Part shown: in pieces, positions 35,745-43,938 of the stretch
Layout of the letters: every line of letters starts with the position of its first letter
How positions within the stretch are numbered: the first letter of the stretch is position 1
From: Chloroflexota bacterium
Lineage (GTDB): Bacteria; Chloroflexota; Anaerolineae; Aggregatilineales; Phototrophicaceae
Direction of reading: 5' to 3'
Length of the DNA stretch: 64,000 nucleotides
Assembly (NCBI GenBank): GCA_013388745.1
Contig: JACAER010000050.1
Span: forward strand, 105,460-169,459
Position numbers and translations under genes: made by a program
Notes under the pieces: generated by a model
The model's input: only the letters and a program-made list of their open reading frames with translations
Databases searched by the model: none
Told to the model about the DNA's origin: nothing

Positions 35745-35797
35745 GCGGCGCTCCTTGTTGTCTGGCCGTTGGTTATCGTATAGGGTCTGCGCCCGCC

Positions 35798-36586
35798 TCA
35801 GCCCGCCGCGCCTTTTTCCAGCTTGCGCGGGAAAGCCTGAATGCTGCGGCCACCGTCCGGGTAAATCGTCTGCCCGACAAAATAACTGGCGTCGTCGCTG
35901 GCCATAAAGACGCACACCCGCGCGATCTCCTGGCACGAGGCGATATAACCGATCGGCAGGCGTTCCATCAGCTTGGCGTGTTTTTCCGGGTTATCGACCA
36001 CGCGCTCCATCAGTTCGGTCAGCACCGGCCCCGGCGCGACACAGTTGACACGGATGCCCTTGTCGATCAGCGAGAGCGCCATCGCTTTGGTCAGTTGGTT
36101 GACGCCGCCTTTGGCCGCGCAGTAGGGAATCTGGTCGGCCAACGCCAACTGCGCCATCACCGACGACACATTGACGATATAGCCGCCCTTGCCCTGATCG
36201 ACCATTACGCGCGCCGCGGCCTGGCTGACAAGAAACGTGCCCTTCAGGTCAACGCTCATCACCCAGTCCCAGTCTTCTTCGCTGATGGCGAAAAAGTCGG
36301 CACTGTGGTTGACGCCGGCGTTGTTGACCACAATGTCGATCGTGCCATAGTGCGCTACCGTTTTGGCAACCATCGCCTCGACGTCGGCTTTGCGGCTGAC
36401 ATCGCACGCCACAAAAAGGGCATCGCCGCCGCTGGCGCGGATTCCGGCGGCCACTTTTTCACCCAGTTCGACTGTGCGCCCGGTGGCCACCACTTTCGCC
36501 CCTTCTTTGGCGAATTCCAGCGCACAGGCTTCGCCGATGCCTTTGGTCGCCCCGGTGATGATCGCGACCTTGTCCTTGAGTTTCAT
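35798..36586 (-). CDS. Short-chain dehydrogenase/reductase (second)
   Basis: A 262-residue classical SDR with TGATKGIG, NNAG and the catalytic Ser/Tyr/Lys (NVSSVMAQ... YCAAK). The C-terminus IYPDGGRSIQAF is typical of FabG-like sugar and polyol dehydrogenases. It lies between the creatininase and FucI-like genes, with short gaps (13 and 53 nt). Probably an NAD(P)-dependent step on the same substrate; specificity unknown. Confidence 0.9.
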   Translation of the reverse strand: MKLKDKVAIITGATKGIGEACALEFAKEGAKVVATGRTVELGEKVAAGIRASGGDALFVACDVSRKADVEAMVAKTVAHYGTIDIVVNNAGVNHSADFFAISEEDWDWVMSVDLKGTFLVSQAAARVMVDQGKGGYIVNVSSVMAQLALADQIPYCAAKGGVNQLTKAMALSLIDKGIRVNCVAPGPVLTELMERVVDNPEKHAKLMERLPIGYIASCQEIARVCVFMASDDASYFVGQTIYPDGGRSIQAFPRKLEKGAAG

Positions 36587-36599
36587 CGCGCTTGCTCCT

Positions 36600-37412
36600 T
36601 TATTTGACCGGCGGCTTGACCCCGGCGGGATAACGCTGGCGGATGTTTTCGATCAATTCCGCCACATAATCGACCACGCGCGTCACGATCTTTTCGCCTT
36701 TTTCGCGCGTTGCTTTGGTGGCGTCGCCGATAATGCCGTTGGTCAGTTCCTTATATTCCGGTCGGGCGAAAGTGCCTTCAAAGTGATACATCATGCCCGG
36801 CTGCGGGCGCATCCCCGGCGCGATAATAAAGCGGCGGTCAACCAGCGGCTCGCCGCCGCCTTTCTCCGCTTTGCTCATATCGACCAGTTCCGGGAACAGA
36901 TACAGCGCCACCGAGGTTTCGGCTTCGTCGGCGTGCCACATCCACGTGTCCAACACCTCGCGGTCATCGCGCAGGAAGTCGTACCAGTGCAGCGACAGTG
37001 TGAAATAGCCTTCCAGCCCCAGCTTATGCACCGCCACAATGGTGGACGACACCTGCCCATGCGCCGAAAAAATGATGAACTTATTGAAGCCCGAAACCGC
37101 CGCCCCGCGAACGATGTCGGTGATCAGGCCGATATGCGTTTCATAACTCAGCGGGATATTGCCCGGCATATACCAGTGATGGTAAGGATGCGAGCCGTAC
37201 ATCGGGCACGGCAGCAGCATCACCCCTGTTTTCTTCGAAATCAGTTCGCACATACCGATGGCGTTGAAGTCATCGTCGCCGCAGGGGCAGTGCGGCCCGT
37301 GCTGCTCGATCGCGCCGATCGGCAGAATCGCGATGTCATCCTTTTTCGCGTGTTCCTGAATATAGCGCGCTGTCAGGTTTTGCCACCACAGGGCTTTCGG
37401 TTCAGCAGACAT
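36600..37412 (-). CDS. Creatininase family protein
   Basis: A 270-residue amidohydrolase-like protein. AAGGAG stands 7 nt before ATG 37412 (ATG 37415 is adjacent). Metal motifs: EQHGPHCPCGDDDF (Glu, His, Asp), SAHGQVSS and DTWMWHADEAETS (His and Glu). Members hydrolyse creatinine or cleave related amides, and many are uncharacterised. In this operon it could hydrolyse an amide or lactam of the imported compound, or it may be a redox-cofactor-type family member. The sequence does not distinguish these. Confidence 0.85.
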   Translation of the reverse strand: MSAEPKALWWQNLTARYIQEHAKKDDIAILPIGAIEQHGPHCPCGDDDFNAIGMCELISKKTGVMLLPCPMYGSHPYHHWYMPGNIPLSYETHIGLITDIVRGAAVSGFNKFIIFSAHGQVSSTIVAVHKLGLEGYFTLSLHWYDFLRDDREVLDTWMWHADEAETSVALYLFPELVDMSKAEKGGGEPLVDRRFIIAPGMRPQPGMMYHFEGTFARPEYKELTNGIIGDATKATREKGEKIVTRVVDYVAELIENIRQRYPAGVKPPVK

Positions 37413-37464
37413 CATCGTACTCCTTAATAGATTGGCTTTCTCTTTGATCGACCCAAGTTGGGCA

Positions 37465-38379
37465 CTATTCACTTGCGCTACCCGGACGCGGACGGCGCGG
37501 GCGCGCGCCGCCCGGCGCTGCCCCTGCTGTTTCCTCCTGCTGTGGGCGGTTGAACCTGATCCAGGTTTGCGCGTTTTCGTCATGTCCCAGCAGCAGATTG
37601 GCCGCGCGGATGGCGTTGGTCGTTTCCTCTTTCAGCGGGTTGAGGATGGCGCAGGTCATGCCAGCGGCCATCGCCATGGCGATAAAAGTGGCATTCAGGC
37701 CGGGACGGTTGGGCAGCCCAAACGAAATATTGGAGGCGCCGCATGTCGTGTTCACGCCGAGTTCCTCGCGGATGCGCCGCGTGATCTGAAACAGGGTTGC
37801 GCCCGAAGCAGGCACCGCGCCCACCGGCATCGCCAGCGGGTCAATAATCACATCCTCGCGCGCAATGCCATACGACTCGGCGCGCGCCACAATCTTTTTC
37901 GCCACCGCAAAACGCACTTCTGGATCGTGCGAGATGCCGCTCTGGTCGTTGGCGATGCCGATCACCGCCGCGTGATACTGTTTTACCAGCGGCAGCACGG
38001 CCTCCAGGCGCTCATCTTCACCGGTGACGGAATTCACCAGCGCCTTGCCCCGGTAGGCCTTTAGACCAGCTTCCAGCGCCGCCACCACTGACGAATCGAT
38101 CGACAGCGGCACGGGGACAGCCTGCTGAACCAGACGCACGATTTCGGCCAGCAGCGCCGGTTCATCGACCATTGGAATGCCCGCGTTGACATCCAGCATC
38201 TGCGCCCCCGCCGTGACCTGTGCGTGCGCATCGGCCAACACCTGGCGGAAATCGCCCGCCGCGATCTGCTCGGCCATCGTCTTGCGCCCTGTCGGGTTAA
38301 TGCGCTCACCGATCACAACGAACGGGTGCGCCGCGCCGATGTGTACCGTCTGTGTGGGTGAAGTCAGCAGTGTTTCCAT
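37465..38379 (-). CDS. Methyltetrahydrofolate:corrinoid methyltransferase (DHPS-like)
   Basis: A 304-residue pterin-binding TIM barrel of the AcsE/MtgA/MtvA type. Landmarks: IGERINPTGRK, MLDVNAGIP, LSIDSS, LVNSVTGE, IIDPLAMPVG and CGASNISFGLPNR. It would take the methyl group from the corrinoid protein to tetrahydrofolate, feeding one-carbon metabolism. True folate synthases have a different loop set and folate-gene neighbours, which are absent. The C-terminal extension (GGARPRRPRPGSASE) resembles the tail of the UroD-type partner. Confidence 0.88.
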   Translation of the reverse strand: METLLTSPTQTVHIGAAHPFVVIGERINPTGRKTMAEQIAAGDFRQVLADAHAQVTAGAQMLDVNAGIPMVDEPALLAEIVRLVQQAVPVPLSIDSSVVAALEAGLKAYRGKALVNSVTGEDERLEAVLPLVKQYHAAVIGIANDQSGISHDPEVRFAVAKKIVARAESYGIAREDVIIDPLAMPVGAVPASGATLFQITRRIREELGVNTTCGASNISFGLPNRPGLNATFIAMAMAAGMTCAILNPLKEETTNAIRAANLLLGHDENAQTWIRFNRPQQEETAGAAPGGARPRRPRPGSASE

Positions 38380-38398
38380 CTCTCGTCGCCTTTCTCGT

Positions 38399-39466
38399 TC
38401 AGCTTGAGGCTGTGATACGCGCCGCCGCGCCCAAAACTTCCGCCAGTTGGTTCAGCTCATCCACCAGCTTCAGCGGCAGCGGAATGCCGCTGGCGCGCAA
38501 ACGCTGCTCTGTCCGGTATTCGATCTCACCCGGAAGCAGCATAGCGCTCTGCGTATCCCACATGGGCGATGCTTTGATCGTCGCGCAAAATTCCGCCATC
38601 CGCGCTTGCATTTCTTCCGGCGACATGATCGCCGCCGGGTTAATCACGATCATAAAGTGCCCCGTCAGGCTGGGGTCATTGGGGTACTTGTACATGCCCT
38701 TCATGCCATGCTGAAAGACGCCACCCGTGATAAGGCCGGACAGGATATCCACCACATACGACAGTCCCAGACCCTTATGGCCGCCCAACGGCAGCAGAAA
38801 ACCTTTGAACGCGCTGTCGGGATCATCCGTGGGCCGCCCCTGATCGTCCGTCGCCCAATCCAGCGGGATTTTTTCGCCTTTTTTGCTCGCCAGCAGCAGT
38901 TTGCCCCCCGCCACGTTCGAAAGCGAGATGTCCAGCACCAGCGGGAATTCGCCAAACGTCGGGATAGCAAAGGCAATCGGGTTGTTGCCCGTGATCGGTT
39001 TGCTGCCGCCGGGCGCGACGACATTCGGCACCACATTGGTCATCACGATACCGATCATGCCGCGTGTGGCGGCCATGCGCGCATAAAGTCCCGCCGCCCC
39101 AAAATGATTGCTGCGGATTGTGCCCACCGCGCCGATGCCATATTGTTCCGCCAGCGCAATCGCCCGCTGCATCGTATGCCGCGCCACGATAAAGCCCGCG
39201 CCGTCATCGCCGTCCCATACTTCCAGCGCCAGCCCGCCGCGCACTTTGTGAATGTGCGGCTGCGCGTTGATCGCCCCGCTGCGCACCCGTTGCAGATACA
39301 GCGGCGCGCGCAGCACGCCATGCGAGCCGATGCCCCATAAATCGGTCTGCACCAGCGCATAAGCCTGAAAGGCGGCGTCTTCTGTGTTCATGCCGGCCTT
39401 CGTGAACAGGGTCGTCAAAAACTGCTCCAGGGATTGCGCTTCGATCAACGTGCTATTTTCAGACAT
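38399..39466 (-). CDS. Ldh-family (malate/lactate-type) NAD(P)-dependent oxidoreductase
   Basis: A 355-residue dehydrogenase of the type II malate/L-lactate dehydrogenase fold. Landmarks: WGIGSHGVLR, IRSNHFGAAG, ITGNNPIAFAIP and GGHKGLGLSYVVD. Related enzymes act on 2-hydroxy acids, ureidoglycolate, sulfolactate or 2,3-diketo-gulonate. It is the first gene of the leftward unit Ldh, DHPS-type, creatininase, SDR, FucI-like, UroD-type, corrinoid and aldolase. Operator O2 lies 20 nt upstream of the ATG. Confidence 0.88.
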   Translation of the reverse strand: MSENSTLIEAQSLEQFLTTLFTKAGMNTEDAAFQAYALVQTDLWGIGSHGVLRAPLYLQRVRSGAINAQPHIHKVRGGLALEVWDGDDGAGFIVARHTMQRAIALAEQYGIGAVGTIRSNHFGAAGLYARMAATRGMIGIVMTNVVPNVVAPGGSKPITGNNPIAFAIPTFGEFPLVLDISLSNVAGGKLLLASKKGEKIPLDWATDDQGRPTDDPDSAFKGFLLPLGGHKGLGLSYVVDILSGLITGGVFQHGMKGMYKYPNDPSLTGHFMIVINPAAIMSPEEMQARMAEFCATIKASPMWDTQSAMLLPGEIEYRTEQRLRASGIPLPLKLVDELNQLAEVLGAAARITASS

Positions 39467-39486
39467 AGGCGCTCATCAATCACTTT

Positions 39487-39500
39487 TGAATACGTATTCA
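39487..39500. promoter_or_regulatory. Operator O2, perfect 14-bp palindrome
   Basis: TGAATACGTATTCA, identical to O1 and again preceded by CACTTT on the plus strand. A TAAAAT hexamer (minus strand, 39513-39508) is a probable -10 box, placing the operator over the start of transcription, just ahead of the Ldh-family gene. Confidence 0.8.
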
Positions 39501-39598
39501 TCCTTAGATTTTAACACGCCCTGCCGCAAAACAAAGCATCTGCGGCGCTGGCGATCATGTCATTTGTCATTGATTAGCGGTGACGAATGGCTAGACCC

Positions 39599-40630
39599 TC
39601 AACGCGCGATCGGTGGCAGCGTCCCCAAGGGCTGCCGCGCGAAGGTCAATTCGCGCATCCGCGCCAACACCTCGACCCCGATCTGGTGATAAACATGCAG
39701 CAGATCCACCAGCACCCAGTTCTCGCGAATCAGCCCGTTTTCGCAGCGCCAAAAATCGAGGCTGCGCATGGTAATGGCCTGATTCGCCGGCGCGATCCCC
39801 AACCAACCGTCGCCGCTAAGCGTCATTTTCATGCCGGGCCAGGCCGTAAAGCCGACGTAATCGCCATCGCCGAACAACGCGCCGGCGCCGGGAATCGACC
39901 CCCGGTCGGGCATCCCGTTCAGGAAAGGAATTTGATGCCAGAGGCGGAAACCGGAGATACGGCGGCCTGTGCCGATCCCTGCCGGCCCATACCACAGCAT
40001 TTTGGGATGCCAGTAGCGCTCAAGCTGCATGGCCGCGATCCCCTGCGGCGAACGTTTGAGTCCTGCCAGCATCGCGCTCACCAACTGCACACTGGCGTCG
40101 GCGCGCGCCTTGTCGTAAGGAGCTGTGATGATGCCATCCTGTGTCGCCGGCCCCGGCACCAGCCACTCCACACCCAGACTCGGCGTCATCGGCCAGGCCC
40201 ACGCCTGCATCATCACCTGTGGGATGTCCCACAGCGCTTGCATTTCGACCACTTTTTGCGCTTCGATGCGGAAGAATTCATGATAGCGCATGGCAACAGC
40301 GTGCTGTGTCGGCGGAATATCCAGCCATGCTTTTTCAAAAACACCGGTGTAAAACCCGGCGCAGCCCACCCACTCCTGCCCGCCGGATTCGCCCGCCATG
40401 ACGATAAAGTCACGCCGTTCCAGATCAGGTATGGCGGCGATCAGCGGCTGATACGCCTGTTCAAACAGCGCGTCGGGGCCGTCTAAGTCCTCGAAGGGAT
40501 AAGCCAAATGAACACGGGCATCGGGCGCGAAGACCTCATGAAGCTGGCTTTTCAGCCGAGACATATCACAGTCGTAAAGCGCGCTTCTGAATTTCTGAAT
40601 AAGCTGTTTATTGGCCTGATGATCGGGCAT
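39599..40630 (-). CDS. Double SnoaL/NTF2-like protein
   Basis: A 343-residue paralogue of the 23582-24694 protein, with two SnoaL-like domains (about residues 10-150 and 180-330). The second contains WYGPAGIGTGRR and a terminal ENWVLVDLLHVYHQIGVEV motif. ATG 40630 was chosen by its AGGAT and family alignment; an in-frame start at 40702 is possible. It is transcribed leftward toward O2 but ends before it. It is probably cotranscribed with upstream genes or driven by its own weak promoter. Confidence 0.75.
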   Translation of the reverse strand: MPDHQANKQLIQKFRSALYDCDMSRLKSQLHEVFAPDARVHLAYPFEDLDGPDALFEQAYQPLIAAIPDLERRDFIVMAGESGGQEWVGCAGFYTGVFEKAWLDIPPTQHAVAMRYHEFFRIEAQKVVEMQALWDIPQVMMQAWAWPMTPSLGVEWLVPGPATQDGIITAPYDKARADASVQLVSAMLAGLKRSPQGIAAMQLERYWHPKMLWYGPAGIGTGRRISGFRLWHQIPFLNGMPDRGSIPGAGALFGDGDYVGFTAWPGMKMTLSGDGWLGIAPANQAITMRSLDFWRCENGLIRENWVLVDLLHVYHQIGVEVLARMRELTFARQPLGTLPPIAR

Positions 40631-40760
40631 GGGACATCCTATCCGAACATAAAATCCAACTCGAAAAAACTGATACTGTGGGCATCTGCTGCGATACCCC
40701 ACAGAATTTTAGCCTGATGGGCGGCTACGCCTGCACCAGCGCGAGCATCTCATAATTAAG

Positions 40761-41104
40761 TTAATTACCTGTCAGTTCGCCCGCCGCCGATAATTCGGTG
40801 CAGCCGCCCACGCTTTCCAGCCATTCCTGCGTGCCTTGCCAGTACTGATCGGGGAAGGTCTGTGTTGCCCACGGGTCAGACGTCGGCGGGATCGCCTCGA
40901 TCAACAGCAGCCCCAGCACCATATCGGGATGCTGTGCCGCGTATACCTGCGCGACAGGGCCGCCGCCCGACCAGGCCGCCAGCACAAAGGGTGCGGTTTC
41001 GCCCAGCGCCGCCAGCCGCGCCGCGAATTCATGCGCTTCGTTTTGCGGGAAAGGGATTGAGGGATGGGGATCGACTTTCGTGACTCACTGAGTTTCGTTT
41101 TCAT
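40761..41104 (-). pseudogene. Alpha/beta hydrolase relic
   Basis: ATG 41104 (with GGAGGAAGG upstream) opens MKTKLSES. After a frame change the sequence reads VDPHPSIPFPQNEAHEFAAR, and further on LAAWSGGGPVAQVYAAQHPD, with the nucleophile-elbow pattern WSGGG of alpha/beta hydrolases. It stops at 40761, long before the acid and His of the triad. It has both a frameshift and deletions (about 110 residues against 250-300), so it is a decayed gene inside the catabolic cluster. Confidence 0.6.
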
Positions 41105-41199
41105 ACGATCCTTCCTCCCTGGAAAAATGAAACACAATACCTCTTGTGGCCGCCTCGCAGTTCCACAAGTGCCTGAGAATCGGGTATAATTTCGGCTGC

Positions 41200-41240
41200 G
41201 TAGCGTGGATAGCGACCCTCCATCGACTATCCAGCGCTAC
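41200..41240 (-). repeat. Large hairpin downstream of the single SnoaL gene
   Basis: Arms 41200-41212 and 41227-41240 (13 paired bases, one bulged G, GTAGCG-TGGATAG with its complement) and a 14-nt loop. It lies 35 nt after the stop of the 41275 gene on the minus strand. No U-run follows, so it may protect the mRNA end rather than act as a terminator. Confidence 0.45.
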
Positions 41241-41274
41241 TCGTTTCTCCCTCTCTCAACTTAATGCGCGATCA

Positions 41275-41766
41275 TTATTCGACGTTATCGAAAAACTCCG
41301 GGGGCTTAGAGCCGATGAACTTCAGCACTTTGTTAACGTCGTAGCCCGCCTGCTCCAACACTCCCAGAATATCGATCAGCACCAGATTTTCGGCCAGCTT
41401 GCGCTCGCCGTTGCGTTCTTCGATGCGCCAGAAATCCATATAGCGCATCTTAATCTGCTTGCCCGTCGCGCGGATTCCCAGCCAATCCTTGGCGAAAGTC
41501 GTCGTCTGATACCCGGTCGCCGCCACCCAGTCGCCCTCGGCGATGCGCACGATGTCGTGGGCGTTTTTGTCCGGGAAGGCTTCAATAAACGGTTTGCGAT
41601 ACACCAGCTCGAACTCATCCACTCCGCGCATCGTGCCGACGCCCGCCGGTCCTTCCCACACCATGTCCTCAAACCAGTAGCGGCGCATCAGGCCCAACAC
41701 ATTCTGGTTCAGACCAGCGTACATGTCGGCGACAAGCTGCTTGTTATCGCTGGGTTGTGTCCCCAT
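41275..41766 (-). CDS. Single-domain SnoaL/NTF2-like protein
   Basis: A 163-residue protein equivalent to the second domain of the double SnoaL proteins. It has VWEGPAGVGTMRG, PFIEAFPDKNAHD, the AEGDWVAATG strand, RYMDFWRIE and an AENLVLIDILGVLEQAG end motif. It starts 21 nt after the MalG-like permease gene and ends the importer unit. The short spacing and shared motifs suggest work on the imported substrate. Confidence 0.8.
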   Translation of the reverse strand: MGTQPSDNKQLVADMYAGLNQNVLGLMRRYWFEDMVWEGPAGVGTMRGVDEFELVYRKPFIEAFPDKNAHDIVRIAEGDWVAATGYQTTTFAKDWLGIRATGKQIKMRYMDFWRIEERNGERKLAENLVLIDILGVLEQAGYDVNKVLKFIGSKPPEFFDNVE

Positions 41767-41787
41767 AGCCTCTTGTTCTCCTGCGGC

Positions 41788-42987
41788 TTACCCTTTAATC
41801 GCCCCACCCGCTAAGCCCTTAATCAGGTGACGCTGGAAGAAGATAATGATGAAAATGATCGGCAGCGTGATCGACACCGCGCTGGCGTTAGAAAGCGGCA
41901 GCAGGCGCACATCCTCGCCGCTGGTGAAGCGCGAAATCCCCACCGGCAGCGTCGAAAGCGTCGAGGTCAGCAGATTCGCCAGCAAAAATTCGTTGTACGC
42001 CAGCAGCAGCGTGAACAGCGCCGTCGTGATAATGCCCGGCCAGGTGATGGGAATAATCACGCGCCAGAAAGCCGTCAGCCGGTTGCAGCCATCGATCATC
42101 GCCGCTTCTTCCAGTTCGCGCGGAATCTCCATGAAAAAGCTGCGCAGCATCCAGATGGTAAACGGCTGGTTGATGGCGACGAAGGTAATGATCAACAGCA
42201 GATAGGTATCATAAAGCCCCGAAAGCTGCGCGAAATAATAGTAGGGCAGGATAAACGCCAGACGCGGCAGCGCACGAAACGCCAGCGCCCCGAACAGCAC
42301 GATCACCCCCGCCAGGCTCGACGAACGCGCCAGCCCATAGCCCGCCAGACAGCCGATGCTGATCGAGACGAACACCGTCCCTGTCGTCACAATCACGCTG
42401 TTCAGGAAAAAATCGTAGAATTCGGCGAACGGCACCAGACTCGGCAGCAGCACCACCGTGCCCACGATCACCGCGACGATGCCCAGATAAACATAGGTTT
42501 TGGCATACGGAAAACGTCCGGCGCCAATGCCCGCTGCGATCAGCACAACCACCAGCGCCAGCAGCCCGATGCCATAGGGAATAAATTCCTCGATTTCGGT
42601 TGTCAGCCACAATTCCTGATAGCTGGCCCACGTCACATTGAATGTCTGATTCGCCGGTACGGTCGCTGTCGCCAGCAGAAACCCGCCGATCACCACCACC
42701 AGCGCCGCCCCCACGCGCAGGAAATGCCCGCGTGTGAGTCGCGTTCCCTGCTGAATCCAGCGCACGGCGAAGATGCCGGCAATGATGAGCGCCAGCACAA
42801 CGGCAACAGCGATTTGGTTCTCCACCAGAAAGGTCGGCATAAAGCGCGGCTGGCGGGCGGTGGCGTCGCGCGTCATTTGCAGCGAAATGATGATCGACAT
42901 GACAAACGGCAGCATGCTGTACACCACCCACAGAATCAGCACGGCGTGAATCAATGCCCGCACATAAGGATTTTTGGTGTGCTGCAT
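41788..42987 (-). CDS. ABC permease, MalG-like, with large insertion
   Basis: A 399-residue inner-membrane permease of a CUT1 (carbohydrate) importer. The C-terminal half is normal, with the EAA loop EEAAMIDGCNRLTAFWRVIIPITWPG contacting the ATPase. MalG-like proteins are usually about 270-300 residues. Here about 120 extra residues with roughly four additional hydrophobic helices lie between the first helix and the NSV segment: about residues 58-78 and 89-108, then 137-156 and 164-186. It pairs with the MalF-like gene (ATG overlap region at 42987). Confidence 0.85.
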   Translation of the reverse strand: MQHTKNPYVRALIHAVLILWVVYSMLPFVMSIIISLQMTRDATARQPRFMPTFLVENQIAVAVVLALIIAGIFAVRWIQQGTRLTRGHFLRVGAALVVVIGGFLLATATVPANQTFNVTWASYQELWLTTEIEEFIPYGIGLLALVVVLIAAGIGAGRFPYAKTYVYLGIVAVIVGTVVLLPSLVPFAEFYDFFLNSVIVTTGTVFVSISIGCLAGYGLARSSSLAGVIVLFGALAFRALPRLAFILPYYYFAQLSGLYDTYLLLIITFVAINQPFTIWMLRSFFMEIPRELEEAAMIDGCNRLTAFWRVIIPITWPGIITTALFTLLLAYNEFLLANLLTSTLSTLPVGISRFTSGEDVRLLPLSNASAVSITLPIIFIIIFFQRHLIKGLAGGAIKG

Positions 42988-43853
42988 TACCGCTCCTCCC
43001 TTTGCTGCTTGTAGGTCATGTACAGAAACGGAATCAGAATGATGAGGATGCCGATCACCGTCAGCACACTCATGGCATTGGCGCGCCCCAGATTCTGGAA
43101 CTGCACCGCCACCTTATAGTTGTAGTACATCAGGGTTTCAATATTGGTGTAGATCGGGTTTTGCTTGGTGAGCACGAAAATGCTGTCAAATACCCGGTAC
43201 GCATCCATGATCGAAATCAGCGCAATAAAAATGAACAGGCTGCGTAGATGCGGGATGATGATATGCCAAAGACGCTGCAACCACGTCGCGCCATCGACTA
43301 TGGCTGCCTCCAGCGGCTCTTCAGGCACCGTTTGCAGCCCGGCGAACAGCGTCACCACCGCAAACGGCGTGATGTACCAGATGGCCTGAAAAAAAACCAG
43401 CAGCGTAATATGATCGGGCGCAAAAAAGTTATATTCGATACCAAACACACGTTCTAGTATATAAGGGTATATTCCATAACGATCAAACGTCTGCCGGTAA
43501 ACCAGCGTGCCCACAATCGGCGTGACAATGAACGGCAGCAGCGTCGCCGCCAGATACACCCCGCGCAGCGTGCTGACCTGATCCAGCAGCAGCGCCACGA
43601 TCAGCCCCAGCACAATATGCGTCGGCACTGTCACCACGATATACAGCAAAGTGAATCCCAGTGAACTCCAGAAGCGTGAGTCACTGAGCATGTAGACATA
43701 GTTCTCCAGACCTACCCATTCGGGCGTGGTGACATTGCGAAAGGTGATGTAGTGAAGGCCCAACCAGACGGCAGCCAGCAGCGGCACCACCATCAAGGTC
43801 ACCATAATCACCACGCTCGGCCCCACAAAAAACCAGAACTGCCTTCTGTTCAT
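42987..43853 (-). CDS. ABC permease, MalF-like
   Basis: A 288-residue permease with six predicted helices. EAA loop: LEAAIVDGATWLQRLWHIIIPHLRS. It is the first permease after the binding protein. Its stop base touches the start codon of the MalG-like gene (shared position 42987). Together they form the transmembrane channel of a carbohydrate-type importer. No ATP-binding subunit is encoded nearby, so a shared MsmK/UgpC-like ATPase elsewhere is expected. Confidence 0.9.
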   Translation of the reverse strand: MNRRQFWFFVGPSVVIMVTLMVVPLLAAVWLGLHYITFRNVTTPEWVGLENYVYMLSDSRFWSSLGFTLLYIVVTVPTHIVLGLIVALLLDQVSTLRGVYLAATLLPFIVTPIVGTLVYRQTFDRYGIYPYILERVFGIEYNFFAPDHITLLVFFQAIWYITPFAVVTLFAGLQTVPEEPLEAAIVDGATWLQRLWHIIIPHLRSLFIFIALISIMDAYRVFDSIFVLTKQNPIYTNIETLMYYNYKVAVQFQNLGRANAMSVLTVIGILIILIPFLYMTYKQQREER

Positions 43854-43888
43854 GGTGGTCGCTCCTGGCTACTGAAATGCTTTGAGGC

Positions 43889-43921
43889 ATGAGAGCCATC
43901 GGTCAGAGAGATGGCTCTCAT
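43889..43921 (-). terminator. Attenuator-like hairpin between binding protein and permeases
   Basis: Perfect 11-bp stem ATGAGAGCCAT/ATGGCTCTCAT (43889-43899 with 43911-43921) with an 11-nt loop, placed between the binding-protein stop and the permease start. There is no U-run. Hairpins in this place commonly raise binding-protein mRNA above permease mRNA by stabilising the upstream part. Confidence 0.65.
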
Positions 43922-43938
43922 ACCAGTTGTGTTATGGG

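Noticed and set aside
34374..35783. Long plus-strand open frame (469 codons) opposite the isomerase-like gene
   Set aside because: The minus-strand gene has family motifs, a ribosome site and operon context. The opposite frame is low-complexity, His/Arg-rich and without motifs, as expected from high-GC antisense frames.
37465..38379. Folate-pathway dihydropteroate synthase
   Set aside because: The motif set (IGERINPTGRK, GASNISFGLPNR) and the corrinoid neighbours fit the methyltetrahydrofolate:corrinoid methyltransferase branch; no folate-synthesis genes are nearby.
39501..39598. Cobalamin riboswitch before the corrinoid unit
   Set aside because: The short gap upstream of operator O2 shows no B12-box-like core or extended structure; the promoter and operator account for it.
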